Notes: a model not told the origin generated them from the letters alone. Shown: positions 1 to 7,618, counted from the stretch's first letter. The stretch is 9,280 nt of DNA from SAR202 cluster bacterium (GCA_030740335.1 JASLXL010000115.1:1-9280); one strand, 5' to 3'. Made by a program: numbers and translations.

Positions 1-45
1 CTCCCGAGTCTTCGATGACAATCTGCAACTGGTGGGAATCAGGCA

Positions 46-80
46 TCCTGGCTGCATGCGGAAGCTGGATCCTGCCAGGA
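46..80. repeat. Short inverted repeat beyond the recombinase remnant
   Basis: TCCTGGC at 46-52 is the exact reverse complement of GCCAGGA at 74-80, with a 21-base loop that contains the palindrome GCATGC. It lies 52 bases past the stop of the recombinase fragment, on the side where an attachment site could sit, but a 7-bp arm pair of this kind also arises by chance. There is no T-tract to suggest a terminator. The rest of 1-131 shows no coding pattern that I recognise on either strand. Confidence 0.2.
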
Positions 81-131
81 GAAGGTTCTAGTTGGAGGCT
101 CGTCGCGACGTTCTTGCCAGCACCATGTAAT

Positions 132-251
132 TCACGAAATAAGGGGTGCCCCGACCGTCTTATCCATGGCCTTGACAAACACCTCTGCCGCTTCTCTCTG
201 CAGGTCGGGCGTGAGGTGCCCATAGATGTCCGGGGTTATGCTACAGACCGT
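132..251 (-). pseudogene. Tyrosine recombinase (phage-integrase type), C-terminal remnant
   Basis: Thirty-nine codons followed by TGA (134-132) translate to the end of a tyrosine recombinase. The diagnostic block is DIYGHLTPDLQREAAEVF, the [D]-x-Y-x-H-[LV]-x-P-x-x-x-R-E-A-A pattern that surrounds the catalytic tyrosine in many phage and genomic-island integrases (PF00589). The nucleophilic tyrosine would be codon 224-222. Everything upstream, including the Arg-His-x-x-Arg and LGHS motifs, is absent: the fragment starts in the codon right after the TAG of the aldo/keto reductase and shares its frame. It therefore has no start codon or promoter of its own and is a dead relic. It records an integrase gene that once ran through this point and was cut when its 5' part was lost or replaced. 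The motif identity is strong; the route of truncation is inference. Confidence 0.8.
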
Positions 252-1262
252 CTATTTGGCCCACGCCTTTACTTGGCCCACGTCTGCTGAGACTACGTCA
301 AGGGTGTTAATCTCGTCCTCAGTGAGGCTCCATCCCAGTGCGCCCAGGTTGTCGTCAAACTGCTCGATAGTGTCGCTGCCAGAGATGGCGACGGTGACTT
401 CGGGGTGTGACAGCAGCCAGTTGATGGCTACCTGGGACATCGTCTTGCCCCTGTCAAACGCAATCCGCCGGACGGTTTCGATCACTGCTATTGTATGTGA
501 CGTGAGTGCCGCCGCCAGTCCTCCGTCTCGCTGCGCATCAGGGAAACTCGCAGATGCCCACGGCGAATGCGGGGGCAGGGGCCCATCTGGAGAGTATGCC
601 CCGCTTAGAAGGCCGATGGCCAGGGGGCTGTATGCCATTATACCAAGTCCCTGGTCGGCGACGAGATCGAATATCTCGGACTCGAGGCTGCGGTTCAGGA
701 GACTGTACCGGTTCTGGACGCAAATGAGAGGGTCAGCGCCAAGTCTATCCTGGGTCCAGAGAGCCTTCATGACCTGCCAAGCGTCGAAGTTGCACACCCC
801 TATGTACCTCGTCTTCCCCTGGGTGACCAGGTCGTCCAACACCCTCATGGTCTCTTCGAGCGGGCTCGATGTGGGATATGAATGAAGTAGATAGACATCC
901 ACATGGTCAGTCTGGAGCCGTTTGAGGGATCTGTCCATTTCGCGCATGACAGTATAGCGGGATGCACCTCGGTCATTGGGCCCCTCGGCCACGGGGCTAT
1001 GTACCTTGGTGGTGACTACAACCTCGTCGCGGCGGGTCTTGAGGACGCGGCCCAGTACTTCCTCGGAAGTGCCACTCACCCTTCGGTCGTCGCCCAGCCC
1101 GTATGTATTGGCACAATCGATGAGGTTGACGCCGGAGTCGATGGCGTGGTTGACGAGCCTCTCGGCTTGCTCAGGGTAGCCTTGGCCTCGCAAGCCCATT
1201 CCGAGGGCGATCGGAGAGACCTTGACTCCTGCCGTCCCAAAATTCGTGTATTCCCCGGTCAC
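252..1262 (-). CDS. Aldo/keto reductase family oxidoreductase
   Basis: A 336-residue protein with the (beta/alpha)8 aldo/keto reductase fold (PF00248), expected to be a cytosolic NADPH-dependent reductase of carbonyl compounds. It opens with the typical N-terminal strand (YTNFGTAGVKVSPIALGMG, residues 5-23). The family's catalytic tetrad is visible: Asp49 and Tyr54 in LIDCANTYG, Lys86 in VVVTTKVHS, and His127 in VDVYLLHSYP. The cofactor-phosphate region near the C-terminus is present (HPEVTVAISGSDTIEQFDDNL). Length is usual for the family. The GTG start is favoured because it lies just before the first strand and a weak purine-rich AGAGAA precedes it. Substrate cannot be read from sequence; the close neighbours are not metabolic partners. 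The stop codon directly abuts an integrase fragment in the same frame, so the last few residues (after VVSADVGQ) could be altered relative to the ancestral protein. Confidence 0.93.
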   Translation of the reverse strand: MTGEYTNFGTAGVKVSPIALGMGLRGQGYPEQAERLVNHAIDSGVNLIDCANTYGLGDDRRVSGTSEEVLGRVLKTRRDEVVVTTKVHSPVAEGPNDRGASRYTVMREMDRSLKRLQTDHVDVYLLHSYPTSSPLEETMRVLDDLVTQGKTRYIGVCNFDAWQVMKALWTQDRLGADPLICVQNRYSLLNRSLESEIFDLVADQGLGIMAYSPLAIGLLSGAYSPDGPLPPHSPWASASFPDAQRDGGLAAALTSHTIAVIETVRRIAFDRGKTMSQVAINWLLSHPEVTVAISGSDTIEQFDDNLGALGWSLTEDEINTLDVVSADVGQVKAWAK

Positions 1263-1750
1263 TTCTCTGCCCAGTTAAATGTATGGAAACGCCTCTCTGT
1301 CGGCAGGAATTCATCAAGATTTGTCACTCTTGACTCTCCTATCCTCTTTGATCCGTATACGTAGCATAAACTCGGAGGGAGGGTTTGTCACCCTCAAACC
1401 GCTATTCGAACCCTAGATTTGTAGCTGAATCGTAGTTGAGTGTAAGTAGGGTTCGAATGGTTCGAACGGTTTCCAGGTGTATGACACACACATGACATCA
1501 CTGCCCCAGACCACCTCTTATCTGAGTACTACTGGTCGCAATGCCACCCACTGGTCGAGTCGTCAGGCGAGCGAGAGCGACACTCAGAATTGAGGCTGCC
1601 GGAGATTCCTAAAATATCAGAGGTTATAGGGCTACCCTCGACGACACCAGTGACCTCATCGATATCCTCTATCTAGTCCTGGATCGGCCTCAGTACCTTG
1701 TCTACTTGAATAGAGTATGTGTCTGGATCGCGACATCCGAGTCTTCGGCG
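1263..1750. other. 488-base intergenic gap, no gene recognised
   Basis: This stretch lies between the 3' end of the Smr gene and the start of the aldo/keto reductase gene, both minus strand, so it should hold the terminator of the first and the promoter of the second. I see no strong hairpin followed by T residues and no convincing -35/-10 pair. It does contain the TTCGAA inverted repeat at 1404-1458 (listed separately), a small repeat pair GGTTTG/CAAACC at 1382-1387 and 1395-1400, and a direct repeat ACTGGTCG at 1531-1538 and 1550-1557. Short open frames on both strands between about 1560 and 1750 resemble no family I know. Confidence 0.5.
1404..1458. repeat. 12-bp perfect inverted repeat with TTCGAA cores, possible operator
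   Basis: ATTCGAACCCTA (1404-1415) and TAGGGTTCGAAT (1447-1458) are exact reverse complements separated by 31 bases. Outside them AAACCG (1396-1401) and CGGTTT (1467-1472) are also complementary, with unequal gaps of 2 and 8 bases. The right arm is part of a tandem repeat, GGTTCGAA at 1450-1457 and again at 1459-1466. The element lies 142-196 bases upstream of the aldo/keto reductase start. Spaced, self-palindromic half-sites could bind a dimeric regulator. A long stem is also possible, but no T-tract follows on either strand. A tRNA T-loop was considered and does not fit. Confidence 0.45.
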
Positions 1751-2215
1751 CTACATCGCTTCGTACGACTTCACCCGACCCTTGTGAACCACTCTCAATC
1801 GTTTTTGACTCTCCAACGCCTTGATCGCCTGTATCACGGCGGGTTCGCCCTGCCTGCGAAATTTCCCGATGATCTTGCTTCGACCCTTGCCTCTCTCACA
1901 ATAGGTCCACACCTGATCCTCCAAGGCGTCCCCGGTGCTGGGAAGAGAGAGCATCGGCGTCACCAGAGTGTGCCCCTGGTTGCCGTCTATTGATTCCCCC
2001 GGCATGAATTCAAGGTGCTCTTCGTGTCGCTGAAGAAACGCTCTCAACCGCGTACGTAATACTCCACCAGTACCCGTGGACCCATAGCCGTGAACGATAT
2101 CCAGGCTGCCATCTCCACGGACCGTCTTTTGAACCTCATCGTTGTAGAACTTTATGAACGCTGGCAGGGCCTCTGTCCAGGTTAGCCCGTGGAGATCTAT
2201 TTCGCGGAAAGCCAC
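1751..2215 (-). CDS. Smr-domain protein (MutS2-like C-terminal domain, stand-alone)
   Basis: A 154-residue protein whose first ~65 residues form a Smr domain (PF01713). The two signature motifs are the DLHG box at 7-10 (REIDLHGLTWTEAL) and the glycine-rich loop at 42-54 (HGYGSTGTGGVLR). Smr domains bind nucleic acid and several act as nucleases on branched DNA or on RNA; the family does not settle which applies here. The second half (residues ~100-154) is basic, with GKGRSKIIGKFRR and a helical stretch AVIQAIKALESQKRL, and could be a small nucleic-acid-binding domain; I do not recognise it further. The GTG start is placed 3 bases after the PGI stop codon and is preceded by GGGGGA at good spacing, so translation is probably coupled to PGI. 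No MutS ATPase portion is present, so this is not MutS2. Confidence 0.85.
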   Translation of the reverse strand: MAFREIDLHGLTWTEALPAFIKFYNDEVQKTVRGDGSLDIVHGYGSTGTGGVLRTRLRAFLQRHEEHLEFMPGESIDGNQGHTLVTPMLSLPSTGDALEDQVWTYCERGKGRSKIIGKFRRQGEPAVIQAIKALESQKRLRVVHKGRVKSYEAM

Positions 2216-2218
2216 TGC

Positions 2219-3895
2219 TCATCCCCCGGCTGTCTCATTGGCGAGGACCAAAACGCCAGCAGCAATATCGGAATCCAAATGCAGCCTGGCCACTCTGCGT
2301 CCATCTGCCACCAGGGTCTTTCGGTCCCCCAGGGCCTGTGCGTCGGCCAGGGTGCCAAATGAGAAATAGGCTCCGGGGATAAGGTCGCTATCTCCATGGC
2401 TGGTCGTGATCTGCAGGAACGCACCCGAGGGAGGTCCGCCTTTGTGCATCTGCCCCGTAGAGTGCAGAAATCGCGGGCCGTAACCGAGGGTAGTGGCAAC
2501 CCCGTATCTCTCTGTAATCTGGCGGCGAAGCGTCTCTAAGGCACGATCTATCTCCGGGGTTTGACTCACATAGGCCATGATTGCCAGGTAGTCGCCGTCA
2601 GTAATGCTGCCTAGCAACTTCTTCACCGAGGTCATGAACCTGTCGCCCGAAAGCTTGCCAGTCGCCCGGTAGTCTTGCAATACACTGTCTGTCATGTCCT
2701 TTGCCGCCTGGACGTTAGGCTGATCGAAAGGGTTGACCTTGATGATGGTGCCGGCCACTGCTGTGGCGAACTCCCATCTGAAAAATTCGGCGCCCAGGTC
2801 GTATAGGTCGTGCAGGTCCAGCCGAAGTATCGGATGGCCACGTTCCCCAATCTGCCGGATAGATTTGTCGGTGGTCGCGTTGTCATCGCCGGTCACACGC
2901 AGATACACGAAAAATCGGTCATCACCGTACGAATTCGCACCTATTGGAGGCTCGTTCGCTACTGGAATGACCCCCTTGCCGTCCTTGCCGAGGCTCTCGG
3001 CGATTAGCTGTTCCGCCCAAAGGCCAAAACTGCCGATGGACGGTGAGGTCACGAGGGTGAGCTTGTCACGCCCGGCCGCGGCTAGGGTAGCTAGCGCTGC
3101 CCCTAGGAAGGCGCCTGGGTTGCTGTGAGATTCTACAGACGAAGAGCAATCCTCGCGCATGCGATTGGCCCGCTGGAGCAATGAAGCGACATCTACTCCC
3201 ACCAGCGCCGCTGGAACCAGTCCAAAGAAGGACAATACCGAGTACCGGCCTCCGATGTCGCTTGGATTCGAAAAGACGGCGAGGAAGCCTTCTGAGTGTG
3301 CCAACTCCTCCAGCGACGTGTCCGGATCGGTGATCGCAACGAAGCTGTTGCCAGCTGCCTCACTACCGATAGCCTGGTCTACGAGTGCCCTGAAGTGGCG
3401 GTAGAAACTATTCGGTTCGATTGTCCCACCCGATTTGGACGATATCAGGAAGAGCGTTTGGGAGGGGTCGATCGCCTTCGTCACCGATTCGACCGACTCA
3501 GGCACAGTCGAATCGAGTACGATCAACTCCGGAAATCCGTCCGCGCTCCCGATTGTTCGGCGCACGACCTCCGGGCCGAGGCTGGAGCCTCCCATTCCAA
3601 GGAGTACAACGTGCCTGAAACCCGTTTCCTTGACCTCCTGAGCGAAGTCAGTCAGAGCAGGGAGATGCTCCACTATTTCTTCCGATACCGTCAGCCACCC
3701 GAGGCGATTGTCTATCTCATCCGGTTCGCCTGCCCAGGCCGTGTGATCCCTGTCCCAGATACGACGGAGCACGGCGTCTTGATCCAGCGCGGACAGCGCA
3801 GATTCTACGTCTGGCAGATACTGTCCCATCTCCACGTCGGAGTAATCATGTCCTAGGTCGTCTAGATGACTGACTCCCTCATCGTTGTTTGGCAT
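2219..3895 (-). CDS. pgi: Glucose-6-phosphate isomerase, of the transaldolase/PGI-fusion lineage
   Basis: A 558-residue cytosolic enzyme that interconverts glucose-6-phosphate and fructose-6-phosphate. PGI signatures in order: sugar-phosphate loop GMGGSSLGPE (100-109), SSKSGGTIE (152-160) in the first SIS domain, GGRYSVLSFFGLVPAAL (215-231), GLWAEQLIAESLGKDGKG (291-308) with the catalytic-glutamate region, DQPNVQAAKD (391-400), and GYGPRFLHSTGQMHKGGPP (471-489) with the conserved His/Lys. The closest family memory is the C-terminal half of bifunctional transaldolase/PGI proteins (about 930-950 residues), including the lead-in YLPDVESALSAL and the RRIWDRD block. No transaldolase half is present: upstream is about 200 bases of non-coding sequence, then an amidohydrolase gene. 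The start is set at ATG 3895, preceded by AAGG about 8 bases away; a TTG at 3928 would add 11 unsupported residues. The Smr gene follows 3 bases downstream. Confidence 0.9.
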   Translation of the reverse strand: MPNNDEGVSHLDDLGHDYSDVEMGQYLPDVESALSALDQDAVLRRIWDRDHTAWAGEPDEIDNRLGWLTVSEEIVEHLPALTDFAQEVKETGFRHVVLLGMGGSSLGPEVVRRTIGSADGFPELIVLDSTVPESVESVTKAIDPSQTLFLISSKSGGTIEPNSFYRHFRALVDQAIGSEAAGNSFVAITDPDTSLEELAHSEGFLAVFSNPSDIGGRYSVLSFFGLVPAALVGVDVASLLQRANRMREDCSSSVESHSNPGAFLGAALATLAAAGRDKLTLVTSPSIGSFGLWAEQLIAESLGKDGKGVIPVANEPPIGANSYGDDRFFVYLRVTGDDNATTDKSIRQIGERGHPILRLDLHDLYDLGAEFFRWEFATAVAGTIIKVNPFDQPNVQAAKDMTDSVLQDYRATGKLSGDRFMTSVKKLLGSITDGDYLAIMAYVSQTPEIDRALETLRRQITERYGVATTLGYGPRFLHSTGQMHKGGPPSGAFLQITTSHGDSDLIPGAYFSFGTLADAQALGDRKTLVADGRRVARLHLDSDIAAGVLVLANETAGG

Positions 3896-4101
3896 GCCTC
3901 GCCTTACCGGCGCTGTAACGCAGCGCAAACCTGAACTTGAGCACTCTACTACGATGCGAAGGTTGCCTCAACGGGTCTGGAGCTCAACCTCAATTATGCA
4001 GGCGATTCGTTTGCGACGTACCATCAGCGGTCAGCCAGTGTAATGGCTCCGAGAGGTAGGAGGGCGGGTCAATCACGTACTGTCTGGACGGAGATCCGAC
4101 C

Positions 4102-4857
4102 CTACTTGTCGAGTCCCAACAGTTCGATTGCGTCTAACCCTAGTATCTGGCGCTTGTCGGCGTGTGAAATATCGGCGGTAACTATCTTGCCAAGCGCATG
4201 ACGGGCGTCCAGCAGCGCCATGTCGGTGCCAAACAGCATTCGGTCGGCGCCCGCGATACGGACCCCTTTTTCGATCGCCCCGAAGGTCGCGCCGGATCCA
4301 CAAGTCTCGAGATACACGTTCGGGATATCCCGAGCAGCCTCAAGCGTTTCCGTATTACCTGAACCGCCGGCGTGGGCCAGAACCCACTTGACGTTGGGGA
4401 AACGTTCAGACAACGCTGAAAACTTTCCCTTCACAGTGGTTCCTGGACTTTCGAACGGGTAGCTCGCGTGGCTCATCACCGCCAGGCCGCGTTCATTCAA
4501 CCACTCGTAGATCGGGAAATAGGCGGGATCGTCGTTAGGTTTGCGGAAGTAGTCCGGGTAGATCTTCAGGAACTTCATCCCAAGCTGCAAAAAGGCCCTA
4601 TCCAACTCGGGAATAGTCTCGTTGGGATAGTGAGGAGTGACAAAGGCAACTGGTATGAAACGGTCCGGTCGCCTGGCAACGAACTCTGCAACAACATCGT
4701 TGGCCGCTCGCGCGTCGCCGAGAAAGATGTAGTTGACGCAGGCCTTGTCAATGCCGGCGCGATCCATAATGTCGACGTAGCGTTCGAGCTCCCCAAGCAT
4801 CGCGTGGCGGCCCCAGTTGCCCAGGTGCGCATGAAAGTCGATAACAGGAGTGTCCAT
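4102..4857 (-). CDS. Amidohydrolase-2 family metal-dependent hydrolase (complete active site)
   Basis: A 251-residue TIM-barrel hydrolase of the amidohydrolase-2 group (PF04909, relatives of ACMSD-type decarboxylases and gamma-resorcylate decarboxylase). All expected metal and catalytic positions are visible: His9 and His11 in VIDFHAHLG, His130 in LAVMSHASYPFE, His162 in VKWVLAHAGGSG, and Asp212 in RMLFGTDMAL. FLKIYPDYF (96-104) follows the usual strand containing a lysine. No signal peptide is present, so a cytosolic location is expected. It starts 2 bases after the stop of the upstream paralogue, with AGG about 8 bases before ATG, so the two are almost certainly co-translated. The reaction (C-N hydrolysis, lactone hydrolysis or decarboxylation) cannot be settled from sequence. 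At about 250 residues it is on the short side for the family but includes both ends of the barrel. Confidence 0.88.
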   Translation of the reverse strand: MDTPVIDFHAHLGNWGRHAMLGELERYVDIMDRAGIDKACVNYIFLGDARAANDVVAEFVARRPDRFIPVAFVTPHYPNETIPELDRAFLQLGMKFLKIYPDYFRKPNDDPAYFPIYEWLNERGLAVMSHASYPFESPGTTVKGKFSALSERFPNVKWVLAHAGGSGNTETLEAARDIPNVYLETCGSGATFGAIEKGVRIAGADRMLFGTDMALLDARHALGKIVTADISHADKRQILGLDAIELLGLDK

Positions 4858-4859
4858 GA

Positions 4860-5648
4860 TTAACCTATACCCAAAAGCCGCTCGGCGTTGCCCGCGCAGA
4901 TCGCCTTTAGGGCGTCCTCGCTCAGGCCGCTGCGGTGGAGGCTGAACAGGTGTGGTGAAAGGGCGAAGTCAGGGAACCGCGACCCAAACAACATACGCTC
5001 CGGCCCGATCGCTTCGATCACAGATGTGATTCCGCCACCGGGCACGAATCTGGAAATTTCAAAGTTCAGGTTTGGCAGGCTCCGCACCAGGGGCAGTGCC
5101 CACGACGAGTCGTTGTACTTGGCCTCGCTCAATACGGCCTTGATCTCTGGCCGTTGCGATAGTGTGTCATAAATATCGCGGGGATCAACGGGGTTGGTGC
5201 TGGGTATTGGGCCGATCAGCTCAAATTCCACTGGGAGCCACACCGGTATACCCGTCTCGGCCAGCCAGTCCAGCCACGGGCCGATGACCCATGGGCGGAA
5301 CGGGTAGTTGTGCAGGCCTGGGAAGATCCTGATCGAGCGCACACCCTCTGAATCGACGTGCGCAGCAAACTCGCTCAGGTCGTCGAAGGAGGGGTTGCAT
5401 ACGAACTGAGGAAGGAGCTCGTCCGAGCTGCGGACCGTCTCAATTAACGTGCGATTGCCTTCGCCGGAGTCAAATATAGCAGCGTGGGGCGCGTAGACCA
5501 GCCCGCGACCGATACCGGCCCGCTCCATCTCGCTTCTGACGCCCTCGACGGAGTCGACAACGACAGGTTTGTCGTGACGCCGCCCGAGAGACATATTTGA
5601 GTCGAGAACAGGTACCGATGGCTTGAAGTCGAAATCGACGTTACCCAT
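4860..5648 (-). CDS. Amidohydrolase-2 paralogue lacking all metal ligands (predicted pseudoenzyme)
   Basis: A 262-residue protein that aligns along its length with the downstream amidohydrolase but carries none of its metal-binding residues. By my alignment the DFHAHLG motif is DSNMSLG (residues 16-22, both His replaced, by Asn18 and Ser20); the SHAS histidine becomes Pro139 in PVWLPVEFE; the LAHAGG histidine becomes Glu175 in AVLSEAKYND; and the GTDM aspartate becomes Arg224 in RMLFGSRFPDF. The fold markers are kept: VRSIRIFPGLHNY strand (103-115), the ERMLFG strand, and a C-terminal helix AICAGNAERLLGIG. The reading frame is intact and leads the two-gene unit, so it looks selected for rather than decaying. 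The likely role is a non-catalytic or regulatory subunit of the downstream enzyme, or binding of a ligand without metal. I recall amidohydrolase-2 subgroups with an N-x-x-L-G start, but I cannot verify how they are characterised. Confidence 0.85.
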   Translation of the reverse strand: MGNVDFDFKPSVPVLDSNMSLGRRHDKPVVVDSVEGVRSEMERAGIGRGLVYAPHAAIFDSGEGNRTLIETVRSSDELLPQFVCNPSFDDLSEFAAHVDSEGVRSIRIFPGLHNYPFRPWVIGPWLDWLAETGIPVWLPVEFELIGPIPSTNPVDPRDIYDTLSQRPEIKAVLSEAKYNDSSWALPLVRSLPNLNFEISRFVPGGGITSVIEAIGPERMLFGSRFPDFALSPHLFSLHRSGLSEDALKAICAGNAERLLGIG

Positions 5649-5776
5649 GTCAGTACCCGATAGCTCCTCTAGGCAGCAATATCCGTGTCGTCGACAGTGA
5701 GTGTAACATACATGCCTGGTGACTAGGAATAAAGCGCCGAGACTGGCTCTGCACTGTCGTTAGTTCTGAAAGGCAT

Positions 5777-7618
5777 CTACAACCGACCCTTGGCGAGATT
5801 GCGCTTTTGTCGATTTCTGGCGGTGTCGGATAAAAGCTTCTTGCGCAGCCGGATGTTCTCAGGCGTAACTTCCATCAGTTCGTCGTCCGCGATGAAGTCA
5901 AGAGAGTCTTCGAGGCTCAATTTGACAGGCGGGCTTAGTCGCCTCGTGATGTCGGCGTTGGCGGCGCGCATGTTGGTCAGCTTCTTTTCTTTGGCCACAT
6001 TAATGCCGATGTCCTGGTCCTTTGGATGGAAACCGACGATCATCCCCTCGTAGACCGGCGTACCCGGCTCGACGAAGGTCTCTCCGCGGCCCTGGGCGTT
6101 GAGCAGCCCGAAGGTGATGGCGGTGCCCGCCTCGGACGCCACCAGAACCCCGGTGGTAGACGCCTTGACCTGGCCTGTCATCGGCTGAAAGCCGGTGATG
6201 ACGCTGTTGATCACTCCAGTGCCTCTGGTGTCCCTGAGGAATCCCGAACGGAACCCGATCAGGCCGCGTGTCGGGATGTTGTACTCCAAACGTACGTTGC
6301 CCTCACCGTCGTTGGACATGTTTATGAGCTCGGCCAGACGACCCGCAAGTTCCTGGGTCAACGTACCGATGAACTCATCGCGCGTGTCGATTGTCAGCCG
6401 CTCATAGGGCTCGTGGATCTTGCCATCGACGAGCTTCGTGACGGGCTGCGGCTTGGACACCTGGAATTCGTGCCCCTCGCGTCTGATGGTCTCTACCAGT
6501 ATCGTGAGATGCAGCTCCCCTCGTCCTGACACGAGGAACTCGTCTGGGCTATCCGTGGCTTCCACTCGTAGGCTGACGTTAGTCCGCAGGTCCCGGAAAA
6601 GCCGTTCGCGGAGGGTCCTGGAAGTGGAGAACTTCCCCTCCCTGCCCATGAAAGGCGACGTATTCACCGAAAACGTCATCTTCACCGTCGGCTCATCTAT
6701 TTCTATGGTTGGCAACGCATCAGGATACTCGGCATCTGCGATCGTGTCGCCTATGGACACGCCGTCTACGCCGGACACAGCTACGATGTCTCCGACCGGG
6801 GCCCCCAAGACCTCGATCCGTTCAAGCCCGCGGAAGACGTAGACCTTGTCCAGTTCATGGAACTCCGGCGCCCTGCCATTGCGAATCAGCGCGACATTGC
6901 TGCGGCCTATCGCCTTGCCTCGAAACACCCTTCCGATGGCGATTTGACCGACATAGTTGCTGTAGTCCAGTGCTGTGATGAGCATCTGAAACGGTCCGTC
7001 GGGATCTCCTATGGGCGCTGGAATGCTATCTATCATCGCCTCGAACAAAGGCTTCATGCCCTCTCTAGGGTCGTTGAGGTCTGCAATTGCATACCCGTCT
7101 CGGGCGGAAGCGTAGAGAATTGGAAAATCTAAATGTTCAGACTTTGTCACGAGCTCGAGGAACAGATCCTGTACGAGATCCACGACCTCCTCAACCCTGG
7201 CTTGCGGCCGGTCGATCTTGTTGATTACCACCATCGGCGAGACGTCGTGGGACAGTGCCTGTTGAAGTACGAACCGGGTCTGAGGCATGGGGCCGTCGAC
7301 CGCATCTACCAGAAGCAGGCAGCCGTCGGCCATGTTCATGATCCGCTCGACCTCTCCGCTGAAATCGGCGTGGCCTGGAGTGTCGATGATGTTGATCTTT
7401 GTATTGTGGTACGTCACCGCGGTGTTCTTGGCTAGGATTGTGATCCCGCGCTCCCGTTCCAGCGGGTTCGAGTCCATAATCAGCTCACCAAGTTCTTCGT
7501 GCTCGGCGAAGACATGGCCCTGTTTCAACAGGGCATCTACGAGGGTAGTTTTGCCATGATCTACGTGGGCGATGATTGCAATATTTCGGATTCCGTCATT
7601 CGTTTGGGTGGGGGTCAT
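5777..7618 (-). CDS. typA: Translational GTPase TypA/BipA
   Basis: A 613-residue ribosome-associated GTPase, which in known bacteria assists 50S subunit assembly and stress adaptation. The GTPase motifs are complete: G1 AHVDHGKT (17-24), G2 RERGIT (55-60), G3 DTPGH (79-83), G4 NKID (133-136) and G5 YASAR (169-173). It continues with an EF-Tu-like domain 2 (~205-300), EF-G domain III-like (~310-385, with SPFMGREGKF and SGRGELHL), an EF-G domain V-like part (~400-475, with RGLIGFRSGFLRDTRGTG at 451-468) and the BipA-specific C-terminal domain (~480-613, with VTPENIRLRKK at 584-594). The C-terminal domain separates it from LepA and EF-G. Length is normal and no residue is missing. ATG is preceded by an AGG about 6 bases upstream, and overlaps as ATGA the end of a 61-codon open frame of uncertain reality. 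Confidence 0.97.
   Translation of the reverse strand: MTPTQTNDGIRNIAIIAHVDHGKTTLVDALLKQGHVFAEHEELGELIMDSNPLERERGITILAKNTAVTYHNTKINIIDTPGHADFSGEVERIMNMADGCLLLVDAVDGPMPQTRFVLQQALSHDVSPMVVINKIDRPQARVEEVVDLVQDLFLELVTKSEHLDFPILYASARDGYAIADLNDPREGMKPLFEAMIDSIPAPIGDPDGPFQMLITALDYSNYVGQIAIGRVFRGKAIGRSNVALIRNGRAPEFHELDKVYVFRGLERIEVLGAPVGDIVAVSGVDGVSIGDTIADAEYPDALPTIEIDEPTVKMTFSVNTSPFMGREGKFSTSRTLRERLFRDLRTNVSLRVEATDSPDEFLVSGRGELHLTILVETIRREGHEFQVSKPQPVTKLVDGKIHEPYERLTIDTRDEFIGTLTQELAGRLAELINMSNDGEGNVRLEYNIPTRGLIGFRSGFLRDTRGTGVINSVITGFQPMTGQVKASTTGVLVASEAGTAITFGLLNAQGRGETFVEPGTPVYEGMIVGFHPKDQDIGINVAKEKKLTNMRAANADITRRLSPPVKLSLEDSLDFIADDELMEVTPENIRLRKKLLSDTARNRQKRNLAKGRL

Noticed and set aside
226..885. 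219-codon plus-strand open frame
   Set aside because: It is the mirror of the aldo/keto reductase gene, whose motifs and tetrad are clear on the minus strand; the plus translation has no family character.
1404..1467. tRNA T-arm suggested by GGTTCGAA
   Set aside because: The flanking bases do not form the 5-bp T-stem or any acceptor, anticodon or D-arm on either strand.
1560..1750. Possible small gene on the plus strand (DDTSDLIDILYLVLDRPQYL)
   Set aside because: It has no start codon or ribosome site, matches no family I know, and runs antisense into the Smr gene.
3296..3856. 186-codon plus-strand open frame
   Set aside because: It is antisense to the PGI gene, whose conserved motifs fix the true strand and frame.
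3969..4020. Promoter for pgi using CATAAT (minus strand, 3998-3993)
   Set aside because: The -10 match is fair but no -35 resembling TTGACA lies 16-18 bases upstream, so the call would rest on one hexamer.
4468..4863. 131-codon plus-strand open frame
   Set aside because: It is antisense to the active amidohydrolase and covers its metal-ligand codons.
6026..6529. 167-codon plus-strand open frame and other frames over 5790-7559
   Set aside because: All lie opposite typA, which is complete and strongly conserved; they are by-products of its codon usage.
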